The notes beneath the pieces were generated by a model, which ran no database searches, was not told the origin of the DNA, and saw only the letters and a program-made list of their open reading frames with translations. A stretch of DNA of 64,000 nt, from contig OW028573.1 in the NCBI GenBank assembly GCA_932294295.1, positions 68,921,829 through 68,985,828 on the forward strand, written 5' to 3'. The translations under genes were made by a program, and so were the position numbers. This document shows positions 1 to 11,207 of the stretch, piece after piece (the first letter of the stretch is position 1; every line of letters begins with the position of its first letter). The DNA is from Alitta virens (taxonomy: Eukaryota > Annelida > Polychaeta > Phyllodocida > Nereididae).

Positions 1-662
1 GAATATGTGGTGGTATGAAGTCCCACTTCATGACTCCATAGTTATTAACATGAGAATGATACAAATGCAGCTCGTACAATCTTCGTTTTTAAGTACCATT
101 ATGACTGCTGATTTTAGTTGGTTAAGCGGTCCAGCCGTGTGATCATGTCAACAACTCTCCAGGGCCATCTCTAGATCAATGGATTGGGTAGATAGATACA
201 AATGTAAGCAAGCGAACAAAAATCCCAACTTCTCTTCACAAGTGCTTGTATTGTAGCTTGTATTCTGTTGACTAACACAGCTAGTGCTGTTGTACATGAA
301 AGGTCTGACCTAACTATGGAAAAGAAGTCATAATAGGGGCCAGCAACCTTGGTAGATAAGCATTATATCTGCTGTGTAGATGGAATGAGGCCGGTGTTCT
401 TGTCCAGCATTGTCATTTTTCAAAGACACTCTGTTTAAGAGTTTCACTAGAGCTAATTGAGCACCTACATATTTTATTCATTATTTTTACACACATCATA
501 ATTTCATCTGTGATATTGTGATATATACTATCTCCCTGCATCAGCCAGTCAGTCAGTCGAGTTGCTAAAATGGTTTCAAGTGTCTCCTGTTTCAAATGTT
601 TTGTACTACTGGACAGCAGCCAATTAGAGGTCAGAATTTATGCAGGACATAGCTCCGCTTCA

Positions 663-752
663 ATCTATCTATCTGTCTATCAATTTATCTATCCATCAAT
701 TTATCTATCAATTTATCTATCTATCTATCTGTCTATCTATCTATCTTATATA
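663..752. repeat. CTAT/CAAT microsatellite
   Basis: Runs of CTAT and CAATTTAT units inside the interspersed repeat. The tract is longer than in the copy at 3800-3850, showing length change between the two copies. Confidence 0.9.
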
Positions 753-867
753 GTAACAATCTCCATTTCTCCATATTTCTTTAGTGATTTCTTCATACTT
801 TATTTTTCTTTCATTTTGTTTACCTTCTTTCTGTCTTTCTTTATTTCAATCACTCAGTCAACCATCT

Positions 868-870
868 TCT

Positions 871-930
<60 letters not shown>
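868..930. repeat. CAAT microsatellite (about 14 units)
   Basis: An uninterrupted CAAT run in the repeat tail. The other copy has only about three units at 3708-3720. The long open frames that cross it are an artefact of the repeat. Confidence 0.95.
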
Positions 931-1105
931 CTTTCTTTCAATCAATCACATTCTTTCTTTCTTCCTTTCAATCTTTCTTCAATCAATCATTCAATCAATC
1001 TTTCTTTCTTTGCTTCTTTGTTTATCAATCATTCAATCAATCTTTCTTTCTTTGCTTCTTTGTTTATTTGTTTCCTCAATATATCAATCTATGAATGAAT
1101 GAATC

Positions 1106-1585
1106 AATCAATCAATATTGTTTTTAAAACGCACTCACTTGGATAACCATCTATCATTCAGAATATACATTCTTGTGATTTCACTGCTCAAGCTTTTAAT
1201 ACTCAAGCCCTTAAGAAATGTTTTTGTTTTGCTCTATTGTCTTCTTACGAAACAGGAACATAATAACATAATGGCAACCTCTACTTTTCTGTACCACTCT
1301 GTAGATATGGAGTCATTGATTCAAAATAACACTTGCCTATTGGACAATTACTGTACTTTCTATATTTTATTAAATAAAAAAGCAAGATTCCCCTCGATGA
1401 AATTCGAGATTACCCTTGAATTCCTGCATATTTCATTATGGATTACCCTCAAATCTGCATTGCCGATATTTTATTAATTCAGGTACCTTAAAACCATCAG
1501 ATGTGTCTTGCATATGAACAAAACAACTTTGAACACGTCTAAAATTAATTATTGGGAAGTTTTAGGTCTTATTAACAGGGCTATT
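1106..1585. other. Intergenic sequence, nothing recognised
   Basis: AT-rich sequence between the first interspersed repeat and the Harbinger remnant. I see no supportable gene. Confidence 0.5.
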
Positions 1586-1587
1586 GG

Positions 1588-2288
1588 TGAATATAGGAAG
1601 AAGAACCAGGCACCACTGGAGAAGGTACAGCACTCAACCAAAATCTCTTCCTTCTCCTTCTCTCAATGACTGCTTTTCTTCTTTCTGCAGCTCTTCTGGA
1701 CTGTTTTTCATCGCATAATAGCCTGTGCAATAGTTGCTAGTTGCACATATAATTCCAAGCTGGCCAGAGCCAATTTTACAATGGCTGTTGGTTGGTCTAC
1801 TGCATATGGTCCTTTCTCTGTGGTAACAAGGAGCAGAATGAAGGCTACAGACAAGCAGCCACTCATATATTCACATCTGGCCCTCCACAGTGACAGCCGG
1901 CCTTAAAACATATTACACGTAGTTCACGTAGTTAACTCGCCGGGTCGTTCCTTGAAACCATCACAGTCGTGATTGACACGTGCATGATACGCCCCTCACA
2001 CGTACAAGCCTGTGGGTCGTACGTAGATGCTGTGGAGTCCCTTGTCGTGATTTACCCATGGCTCACACAGCATCAGACCGGGCATCATCCGTCAGGTTTG
2101 GTACGTATCCTACGTGTGATCTGCCGGGTGATCGTGATTCACACCTCGCTGCCGTTAACTCACCAGTCGTCTTAAGCCCTGCCCCTTTTTGCTTCCAACA
2201 ACCGTGAAGTCGTCAAAATGGGGTATTACATAATTCTACGACAGCAGAACGGCTTCACCGGGAAAACCGGCTATGTGAGAACCCCCCT
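1588..2288. mobile_element. Internally deleted PIF/Harbinger remnant (right end)
   Basis: From about 1635 to 2288 the sequence parallels 57430-58041 of the full Harbinger element, including the terminal inverted repeat GGGAAAACCGGCTATGTGAGA-AC at the right end followed by TTA. The preceding 30 bases (GAAGAAGAACCAGGCACCACTGG) match about 56672-56703. The two parts are fused here, so the transposase core was deleted. The left terminal repeat is missing. Confidence 0.75.
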
Positions 2289-3695
2289 TTAGTGAGGTCA
2301 CCAAAGTAGTATCATCAGTGTAGACAATTGGATGAAAGACTGAAGTGGCTCTGACTAGATCATTCTCATAGATAATAAATAGGAGAGGCCCCAAGATTAC
2401 TAGATTGGGTATTTTCCACTACCACAAATTGTATTCTATTAGTTAGATAGCTTTTCAGTAAATTCAAAGATAGGTGTTTCACACCATAATATTTCAGCTT
2501 ATGCAGTATTTCATGATCCAGTGTATCAAAGGCCTTAGATAAATCAAGGTAGATATTAATAGGTATTTTACTGTTATCCATTTCAGTGATGATTAGTTCT
2601 ATTAGTTCAAGTGAAGCTAATTCTTTAGAGTGACAGTGTCTCCAGCCATACTGGCTTTTATATCATGAATGACACATTCGAATACCTTTAATACACTGGG
2701 AAGTAGAGAAATAGTTCTGTAATTTTCAATTAAATTTTTTTTTTTTCTTGTGCAGAGGGATGACTTTTGCAATTTTCAATTTGTCGGGGAGGATTCAAGA
2801 AATTAGGGATTGGTTCACCATAAGTGATGACATCACAAACCTCCGTTTTAACACTCTGGAGTAACTTAGTTGACATCATGTCAAGACCACTGCTTCTTTT
2901 TTTCTTTAAGAGAGTCTATTACCTTTAATACAGTGTTTCTACTGGAAATACAAATTTGGTACTTATGGGGCAGAAAGATAATTTATGAAATTGATTTCAT
3001 CTGGGGTTCTGATTGTGCTTGCCAACTTTGGTCCTATTTCAGCATAATATCAAAAATTTTTTTGTTTTTCAGATGTTCTTTGATTATCAATTATAAAAGC
3101 TTTTGGAAATATTTTTTTCTCAGTTTGGTTTATGATAGAATTTATCATTCCCCCGGTTATCTTAATATCTTAATATAACATTTGTAATTGAAAAAAGATT
3201 TTTCATAATAACATTTTTTCGCAAGCCGGATGCTTTTTTTTTTTCAGTATGCAATAGTAAGTTTTTAAGTTAGTTTGAATGATGTTATACTGATAGTCAT
3301 ATAAATTTAAGCGTTTAAGTTTCATATAGAGTTTATCTCTGTATACTATAGATTTCAGGACACCATTAGTTATCCATTTTGTTTTCTGGTGTTTGTACTT
3401 CTTAAATTTAACATTTTGTTGAGGAAAACACTTTGCTATTGAATCTACAATAATTTCATTAAATTTATAGTAGTTTTCATTAAGATTAACATCATTCCTG
3501 CAATCAAATTTACTACTGCAACAGGTCTTTCAGTGTATCTCTAGAATGCAGCAAAGATTGGTCATAGCTTGGTGTTATGGTGACAGTATGTTCAGACCTT
3601 AAATGGGAGTTTTAATGGTTGACTATCATAAAGTAAGGGCAATGATCGGATATGCAAGTTAACATGATTCCACAGGTGTAGTCATTAAAATCACA
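2270..3695 (-). pseudogene. LINE retrotransposon fragment: endonuclease end, linker and reverse transcriptase
   Basis: Reading the minus strand from 3695 down, the endonuclease C-terminal motif ISDHCP appears near 3640. The EN-RT linker follows (KKYKHQKTKWITNGVLKS near 3350-3400). The reverse transcriptase comes next, with SKELASLELIELIITEMDN near 2580-2640 and YLDLSKAFDTLDHEIL near 2500-2560. These are typical of CR1/Jockey-type non-LTR retrotransposons. Stops and frameshifts separate the blocks and the polymerase YxDD region is not seen, so the copy is dead. Its upstream endonuclease half lies at 4390-4740, separated by an inserted repeat. Confidence 0.8.
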
Positions 3696-3699
3696 AAGA

Positions 3700-4327
3700 A
3701 GAAAGTGATTGATTGATTGAGAGAAAGAAGGTGGTTGACTGAGTGATTGAAATAAAGAAAGACAGAAAGAAGGAAACAAAATGAAAGAAAAATAAAGTAT
3801 GAATAGATAAATTGATGGATAGATAAATTGATAGAGAGATAGATAGATTGAAGCGGAGCTATGTCTTGCATGAATTCTGACCTCTGATTGGCTGCTGTCC
3901 AGTAGTACAAAACATTTGAAACTGGAGAAACTTAAAATCATTTTAGCAACTCGGCTGACTGACTGGCTGATGCAGGTAGATAGTATATATCACAGATGAA
4001 ATTATGATGTGTGTAAAAATAATGAATAAAATATGTAGGTGCTCAATTAGCTCAAGTGAAACTCTTAAACAGAGTGTCTTTGAAAAAAGACAATGCTGGA
4101 CAAGAACACCTCATTCCATCTACACAGCAGATATAAAGGCCTCTAGAGATTAGAAATCTATGCTTATCTACCAAGGTTGCTGGCCCCTATTATGACTTCT
4201 TTTCCATAGTTAGGTCAGACCTTTCATGTACAACAGCACTAGCTGTTTGTCAAAAGAATACAAGGCTACAATACAAGCACTTGTGAAGAGAAGTTGGGAT
4301 TTTTGTTCGCTTGCTTACATTTGTATC
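3700..4327 (-). repeat. Interspersed repeat copy 2, inserted in the LINE
   Basis: Reverse-complement counterpart of 195-1105. Its simple-sequence tail (GATT/GATA units) lies at the left end, 3708-3845. On both sides are pieces of one LINE endonuclease in the same orientation, so this copy inserted into that LINE. The exact target duplication is unclear (AT-rich candidates near 3688 and 4330). Confidence 0.7.
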
Positions 4328-4389
4328 ACCATAAAATTATCAATTAATCCATGTTTTTGGGTTGATCGGGTTGGAAATGTAACTTAAAG

Positions 4390-4740
4390 GGACATAACTA
4401 TGGGAAAGAATAGGTCTAGGTTGAAGTTGCCAGCAATTATAACATGCATTTTCCTAGTCACGTCTCTAAAAACTGATTGAAAATCATTGGTAAATGATGT
4501 AATACTGAATATATATAGAACTAGGCGGTCTATATGTATTATCAACTACTACATTCACATATTGGAAACCACTTCTTTGACTAGCCAGTTCCATTTCTAT
4601 AAAAGTCCATCTCAGGCAGTTCTGTTCTCAAGTTTCAGCTTTAGAATGGTTAGTATGTACCTGCTTAATACAACCTACTTAAGTATCAGCTGCCAAAAAG
4701 CAACAATAAAGCTGTCCATAATTTGACCATAAGGGTCCTG
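4390..4740 (-). pseudogene. LINE endonuclease fragment
   Basis: The minus strand encodes, across frame breaks, VVDNTYRPPSS and MHVIIAGNFNLDLFF. These match the endonuclease blocks YRPPSS and IIAGDFNIDLL of non-LTR elements; the usual aspartate of GDFN is asparagine here. It continues into the endonuclease end at 3695 once the inserted repeat is removed. Confidence 0.7.
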
Positions 4741-4744
4741 GAAC

Positions 4745-5410
4745 CATAAGTATGCAACATTAGCAAATCCCATTTGTTAAATGCATACAATGATATAAAT
4801 GGCAAAAAACCAGTTTGATAATTTTCGGAAAAGGTTGATATTAGTTATGCTTTTCGCAACTTTAAAAACACAGGCTGTGCTGCAGCTAAACCCTCAGCGA
4901 ATCCCACTTAGCACACAGGCATCATTGAAATTGTTAAGTGTTCGTCTGACAGGCAGTAAGGGCGGGCGTTACACTTTTATTTCCAGAGCAGAACTCTTAA
5001 TACACACTTTGTTTCTAGAGCTGAACTCTAACACTACTGCACTCTAATGACATTTTATACAGTAACACTCTATATGGCCAAGTGGTGCCTTGTGATAGCC
5101 ACACTGCATATCTTGGCTATGTTTTACAAATTTGGAAAATTATTTGTTTGAGTGTTTACATAGTAGCTCATAGTGTGTGCCATGAACCGAAACAATTGCC
5201 ACTTGGCCTACATAGCCTGTTACGCAATGCTAATTAGAGTCCAACATGTCCTATTTTTTTCTGTTCAGAAGTGAGCATAAAAAGTACTTGTTTATCGTTT
5301 TTCTGCCATTTAATTGTTCTGTTTCAAAGATTTTATGCACAATAAGGAGTATTCAGTTCGCTAGAATTATCAACACAATAGCATGTTCCCTCAACTAATC
5401 TACAATTAAG
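4745..5410. other. Intergenic sequence with a small inverted pair
   Basis: No gene seen. CTATATGGCCAAGTGG near 5071-5086 and CCACTTGGCCTACATAG near 5201-5217 are inverted copies about 115 bases apart, possibly a tiny MITE. Confidence 0.4.
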
Positions 5411-5414
5411 ATTA

Positions 5415-7025
5415 TCACTTATATGTCAAAAATAGTCATATATAAGCTATGGCAATGATCCTAAGGAATATATATGAAATTCAGCAACAATATTATGCCA
5501 CATAAAGATGTTGGGTATAATTTCATACTTGTATTTTAATAAATAAAGTCTAAATACAAATAATAACAAATCTTAAAGGTTTATTTTGAATGAAATGATA
5601 CTCAACACACCCATTTTATTGCCTTTATAAGTAAAATATTTTTTGCTAGCTGTTTACATTTAGCTGGCAACTGAAGGAACTATATATTATCAATTGCCAT
5701 ATTCCCTTCAACAGTTACTGAATTGTTGGGTTGCTGATTTGCATTAAATCTATGTCATTTAAATTAGTATTTATAACCGAACACTTTACAGGTGTATATA
5801 GAAAACAATAATAATTATTGGAGTCAAGTGAAAGTAATATAGATCATTATACAAGTAATTATTATGAAACTGCTAATTATAAACAAAAACTGTTGAATGG
5901 GTTGAGCATGGCAATACTATGATAAAATAATTAATATCTGTATGCACATGAATTGTACAACATTTATGGCTGTCATGGCTAAGTATAGGATTCTAAGGCA
6001 TATGAAGGAAGCATCACAATTATTGGTATTTTTCCCCGATTTTCCATTATTATAAAAAAAAAAAAAAGGATGAAACATGTCAAAATGAAGCTTTAAAGTG
6101 AAAGTGCTAATCTAGATATATCATTGGCAAAATGTTACTTTTATAAATATAGAGTCATTGATATGAGGGTTTGAAAGAGTACCAAATTTTCAGATTTTAA
6201 TTTCTTTATTATATATAATTATCTAGTCATTAATGGTCATGAAACCCAAAATTTATCTCTACACTATTTTAGACATATATTCTTATTAAGTTTTGTATGC
6301 ATGTAGGTGCAGTAGTGTGCGAGTCCTGCTCTGGAAACAGAAATGTTTATGTTTCTTTTAATTTTTCTCTAAATATTTTAAAACACAGCTGAGATATGTC
6401 GATGTGACTATCAAAATGCACAACTAAGCTAAAGAGAGTAATAACATATAAAATGTTGTTAGGGTAAGTGCATTAATGCCAGATTGCTGCTCTGGAAACA
6501 CAATTTAACACAATATTTAGCATTTTTTTCTGATTTTCCATTATTATGTAATCTGCATGAATATCAAAATGAAGTTTGAAAAGTGAAAATAATATAATTT
6601 AGATATGTTAATGATATAATTTCATTCATGCAGGGTAAATAGTGTTCGGTTATAAATATTAAATGAAATGCCATAGATTTAATGCAAATCAGCAATCCAA
6701 CAATACTGTTGAGGGGAATATGGCAATTAATGATATATAGTTCCTTAATTTGCCAGCTAAATGTAAAAAGCGAGCAAAAAATATTTTGACTTATAAAGGC
6801 ATTAAATGGGTGTTGAGTATCATTCCATACAGAATTAACCTTTAAGATTTGTATTTATTTGTATTTTTACTTTATTTATTTGAATACAAGTAAATACAAA
6901 CCTTAAAGGTTAATTTTGTAAGAAATTTTCCAACATGTGGCATAACAATGTCGCTGAATTTCACATATATTCCTTAGGATCATTGCCATAGCCCATATAT
7001 GACTATTTTGACATATAAATGATTA
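5415..7025. mobile_element. Foldback-like element with about 390-bp inverted arms
   Basis: The sequence 5415-5800 reappears in reverse complement at about 6628-7025. Shared stretches include GCTATGGCAATGATCCTAAG, GAAATTCAGC, ATTTAGCTGGCA and GTTCGGTTATAAATA. The spacer (about 830 bases) has a direct repeat (GATTTTCCATTATTAT near 6040 and 6533). No coding capacity is seen. Probably a non-autonomous DNA transposon. Confidence 0.65.
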
Positions 7026-7659
7026 ATTAATATTCACTCTGGTAGTTGAATTTCAGTTTTACATTTTGAGTGAAATGTAAATAATTTGTTATGTTGATTA
7101 ACTTAATTAAGTCCACGTGGCACAAAATGGGGACAGACTGAATGGGGCAAAATGGGGTTGCAGCAGTTCTTAGATTACAACTTTCTCAAAAATAATTGAA
7201 TAGTGACACTTTTGGCAATCACCGCCTAATTCAAGTCTAGTCCAGATTGATGGTTTAAGCAAAGCAGAGGCACTAATTTAATGATTAATACCTAAATCTT
7301 ATCTTAATGAATTACTTACCTTGTACATTTATGAAGTATTGAATAAAATATTGATAGATACCCTTCTCTTGCACCCTCCTCAAGCATGCGACGGTTAGTT
7401 AAGGAAATATCCAATAGATGGCTCAAAAACACTTAATGGTACATGGCTCCCCCTACTTTTAATCATCCATTTCTAGCTGTTCTGTGCAGTGGCTCTCCCT
7501 AGTGCACACAACACGTATTCCACATCCTATCTAGCCATGGTTCACTACTTAATTCCATATATTCGTCACTTTTTTTTTTAAACTACCCTTCCCTTTATGA
7601 AGCTTTTATACTAAAATACTATTGAAATGAAAAGAAAGAAAAACTCGGTCTATATACAT
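7026..7659. other. Intergenic sequence, nothing recognised
   Basis: AT-rich sequence between the foldback element and the ARID1 3' end. I see no gene or repeat that I can support. Confidence 0.5.
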
Positions 7660-8949
7660 TTTAAATTGACGTTTATATACATTTATTATTTCCTTTTAGA
7701 CATACAAGTATAAAGCTCTGCACAAGTAAGGGTATCAAAGAAACTGGTAATCTATACTTTCTTCTCTTCAAATAATTTAACAAGCCCAAAGACTCCACGA
7801 GTGCATGACCTTTCGGACTGATAAAATCTGGGCAACCTTCCACGCAATAATGATGATGAACTATGAATAAACTTTCTATATATATAGATATATATATTAG
7901 CATGAAGTGGGTGAGACTAATCGTTCGAATTGCAGTATTCAGGAGTCAGGTCCACCAAAAATGGACACAAGTATACAATATTAACAACAGATCAGGTGCC
8001 TCAGTCACTTTTCTTGCACTTCACATCAACAGGGGGGAAATAAATAGAGGCTCACAAACCCTGCCTATAATCCTTTCTACAACTTGGCAAGGGTTGCACA
8101 GCCTGTTGATACTACTAACAACCAATATAACTTCACCAGTCTTCAAATCATAATATATTCTAATATTTAAAGGATCTAAATCTAGTAATAAGTCAATGGT
8201 TCCTTTCATGTGCCAAGCACAGGGATCCAAGTGATAAGTGCAAGTACTTCCAATATTAAATGTCAAATCATGAGCGAGGGCAACACAATACTATACAAAA
8301 CATATAATTTAGTATTCACATACATTTCCCCTATCAACTTCCAGAGTCACAGTTACCATACTTCACAGATAACACCCACAAATACTTCTTCCCAACCATA
8401 ACATTAAACATCGCTATTTTACAATCACTGGCAATTCATAATTTCATCAACATAGTCAATATTTAATGTAACCATAAATACATAACCAATTACATGCTTT
8501 ACAAAAATAAAACCGTGCCCACAAGAACACATCTGACTTGATATATTATATCATCTGCCTAAAATATGACGTCTTGCACACAACTACAAAATCTTAAGAT
8601 TTTTACCAGTGACAATATTGCAGCTTCATCATAATCAATAAAATGTGCACCATCCTTGGTCTGTAAAGAGATTTCTCTTACATATTGTGTATTTTATCAT
8701 CAATGTTTAAGTAGCAGTCATTTATGGAATTTGGCGCCTCCTACAGAAGGCCTCATTTTGCTCACATGCGCTCTGTACACTCAGTGTCAAGAAGTTAAGA
8801 TGTGGATATACGATGAGGTGTGAAGGTGTCCATTTTACATGATGTGTGATAGAGAGACATTACGAGGGACAAATGCATGAGAGAATGACTGCAGAAACAA
8901 TGAGTTATATGAAGTCCCTCAAATTTACACAAAGCCTAAACACAGCAGG
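7660..8949 (-). other. ARID1: Likely 3' UTR of ARID1
   Basis: AT-rich sequence directly after the ARID1 stop with no supportable reading frame on either strand. The minus strand reads AATAAA at 7687-7682, a plausible polyadenylation signal giving a 3' UTR of about 1.28 kb. Other weak signals exist, so the true end is uncertain. Confidence 0.45.
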
Positions 8950-11207
8950 TCACGAGAAGATGGGATCTTGTGAGCAAAGGTATAAAACATCAGCCAAGAC
9001 GCTCGTGACAGTTTGGTCCAAAACATGCGACATGACTAGGGTCAACAGTCTATCTTGCTGCTTCAAGAACAGAGGTCGATTGTCCGGCACACCTGCCATC
9101 TGCTGCAAAGCTACAGCAGCACGGCGTAACATGCCTAAACTTGTACCCATCATTTCAGGGTTATCTTTCAACATGTCCACTCCATGCGACTGGGCTATCT
9201 GCATTGCTTGATGTTCCGCAGTCTCAATGAAATCCAACAGCAGAGAGATAGAAGGATGTTGCAAAGCAACAGTCCGCGCAGCAGCACTGTCTCCCCGTAC
9301 TAAACTTGACAGTAATACGATAGAGAATTCCCGCAAAACTTGTTCCTTGCGATTTGCTAGCAGGTTAATGAGACGAGAGAACAGTTGCATGGTACGACTA
9401 AAGGGTGGTGTTGCAAGTAACAGGTCAACATTCCCGTCTGTTACGCACAGTTTACACATGGTCTCAAGGACAAGACGCTGTGGAGAGAGGACGGAGTTGG
9501 CAGACATCGAGGGCAGAGAGTCATGTGCACACGATGAGGGGCACACTGCCCAGTGTAACAAACTGTCCAACAATGGAAAGACAATCTCCTCAGGCACCTG
9601 TGTCAAGTTTAACTGGCCGGCAATGTTGGCTAAGATCACAAGAGCATTTTCCCGCAAGGCATGCAGAGTAGACCACCACCAATCCTCTCTTCCATCGTCC
9701 AGAGAATCATCAGCGTTTGCATCTTCCTCACGATCAAAGGTCTTATTGTCTTTCCTTCTCTTGGGATGATTGTGATGCAACAGTAGCAGTTTGCTGATGA
9801 TTCTCAACAACCCCCTATCTGCAGACATGAAGCGATCATTGCCCGGAACGAAAGACAGGCTGCGTATGATATTGGAAACACAAACACAACGCTGTCCGAG
9901 TTCTTCCTGACTACATGAGATCAAATACAATGGAGGTGGGTCTCGATGGTATGCTTCAGACTCATCTTGCGAATCCTCAAGTTTACGTTTGACCTGTTCA
10001 ATCATGCTGGCAGTTTCTTTATTGTGTTCCAAAGCTGCCAGGAACTTCAGCCGCCTCTCCTCATAGTTGATTTGGGGTAAAATAATTTCTTCCTCTTCGC
10101 GTTCCTCATCTGGCTTCACACTACCACTGTCCTTGCTATTTTCACAGGAGTAACTTTCTGCTTCGACTTTCACTGCCTTTTCTACTGTTTTAGTTTCTTG
10201 TGCAGCAGTCAGAACAGGAACCTCAGTTGCATCTTGAGCATTGTCATCTGGTTCAATGTAAGGCTCCTTGCTCTCTGGAACGTCCTTATTAATGCAAGAT
10301 GTGAGACTGTTGTCCTTGGCACAGATTGGCATTGGAGAGTCTGGTTTCTCTTCTTTAATTGGACCATTTGGAGTGGTTTCCACATTGTGGTCTATGTTTT
10401 CTTTATCAGAACTAGTGTCCATTTTCTCCTCACATTCATCAACACTGTTTTCGGCCTTATTATCCTCAGGCTCTTTTTTGATATCTTGCTCAGCACACGG
10501 CGTATCATCACTTTCTTTTTCAGTCTTTATTTCACTTTCTGTTACTGGCGCTACAGCATCTTCTTCCTGCTCTTTGTCATTCTTTTCAGATGTTTCTTCC
10601 GCACTACTTGACGCCATTTTGGATTCACTATTTTTTAGGTCATAACGCTCTGGACCATAGAAATTCTTTCTTAAAAAGTCTAACGTATCAGATTTGTAAA
10701 ATTGACTGATTACATGGTAACTATTGTCAGCTCTGCCAATTTTCCAGTCCAAGGCAGAACTTTCAAATCCTTCATGAAAATCCCAGGATTTGGTATCGAA
10801 ATTTGTATCACATTCATCCTCAACAACTTTAACAGGGCGGCCCTGCCGTGTCTTGTACGTGAAGTTGTTAGGCGTGTCTACAGCCTCAGGATCTGTTGCT
10901 TCAATTTTGCAGCCAACAGTCTCCTCGAATTCTTCCTTCAAACTCTTGAAACGTTTCGCCGACTGTTTCTCTGAAGCCTCCTTTCGTGACAATTCCAGCT
11001 CTTCGAACTCCGTGCTGAATATATCTATGAGGTAGTGGCGCCAGTGAGTGAGGAGCACATCCAAAAGGCCAGGAAGATGAGCCAGATTGAAGAAAAGTAC
11101 GGCATTGTCATCGTACAGCATGACCGACAGAGTATCCAGTGCCCACGTACTCTGAGCAAGCAGACCTGACTTCAATGCCATCATCAATTTCCAAGGGTCT
11201 ACTGGAG
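8950..11207 (-). CDS. ARID1: ARID1 coding exon 18: BAF250_C helical region and stop (residues 1759-2510)
   Basis: The last exon starts after AATTTCAG and encodes PVDPWKLMMALKSGLLAQST, matching ARID1A [20 protein letters not shown], then the conserved LPGLLDVLL segment. A lysine/glutamate-rich acidic insert of roughly 200 residues (about 1950-2150) follows. The best-conserved block runs from about 2198 to 2510: RCVCVSNIIRSLSFVPGND, KLLLLHHNHP, DWWWSTLHALREN, LLHWAVCPS, SPQRLVLETMCKL and LLLATPPFSR. In the family this armadillo-like helical region contacts other BAF subunits. The frame is intact to the TGA. Confidence 0.97.

Larger units (their letters stand above)
195..1105 (+). repeat. Interspersed repeat copy 1, ending in simple-sequence tail
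   Basis: About 500 unique bases (195-690) are followed by CTAT-type repeats (about 663-752), a C/T-rich stretch and CAAT repeats (about 868-930). The same order occurs in reverse complement at 3700-4327. The arms match closely, for example the stretches around AGGTCTGACCTAACTATGG and GACAGCAGCCAATTAGAGGT. The tetranucleotide tail suggests a retroposon, but no RT was found in it. Confidence 0.7.

Noticed and set aside
570..1098. Long open frames over the CTAT/CAAT repeats
   Set aside because: They exist only because the tetranucleotide repeats lack stops. The translation is a monotonous SIYLSIYL/NQSINQS pattern.
195..4327. Single composite transposon bounded by the inverted repeat copies
   Set aside because: The right copy sits inside a LINE endonuclease, so the two are better explained as independent insertions of one repeat family than as the ends of one element.
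9227..10974. Several antisense frames across ARID1 exon 18
   Set aside because: Mirror frames of a long GC-balanced coding exon, with no family similarity.
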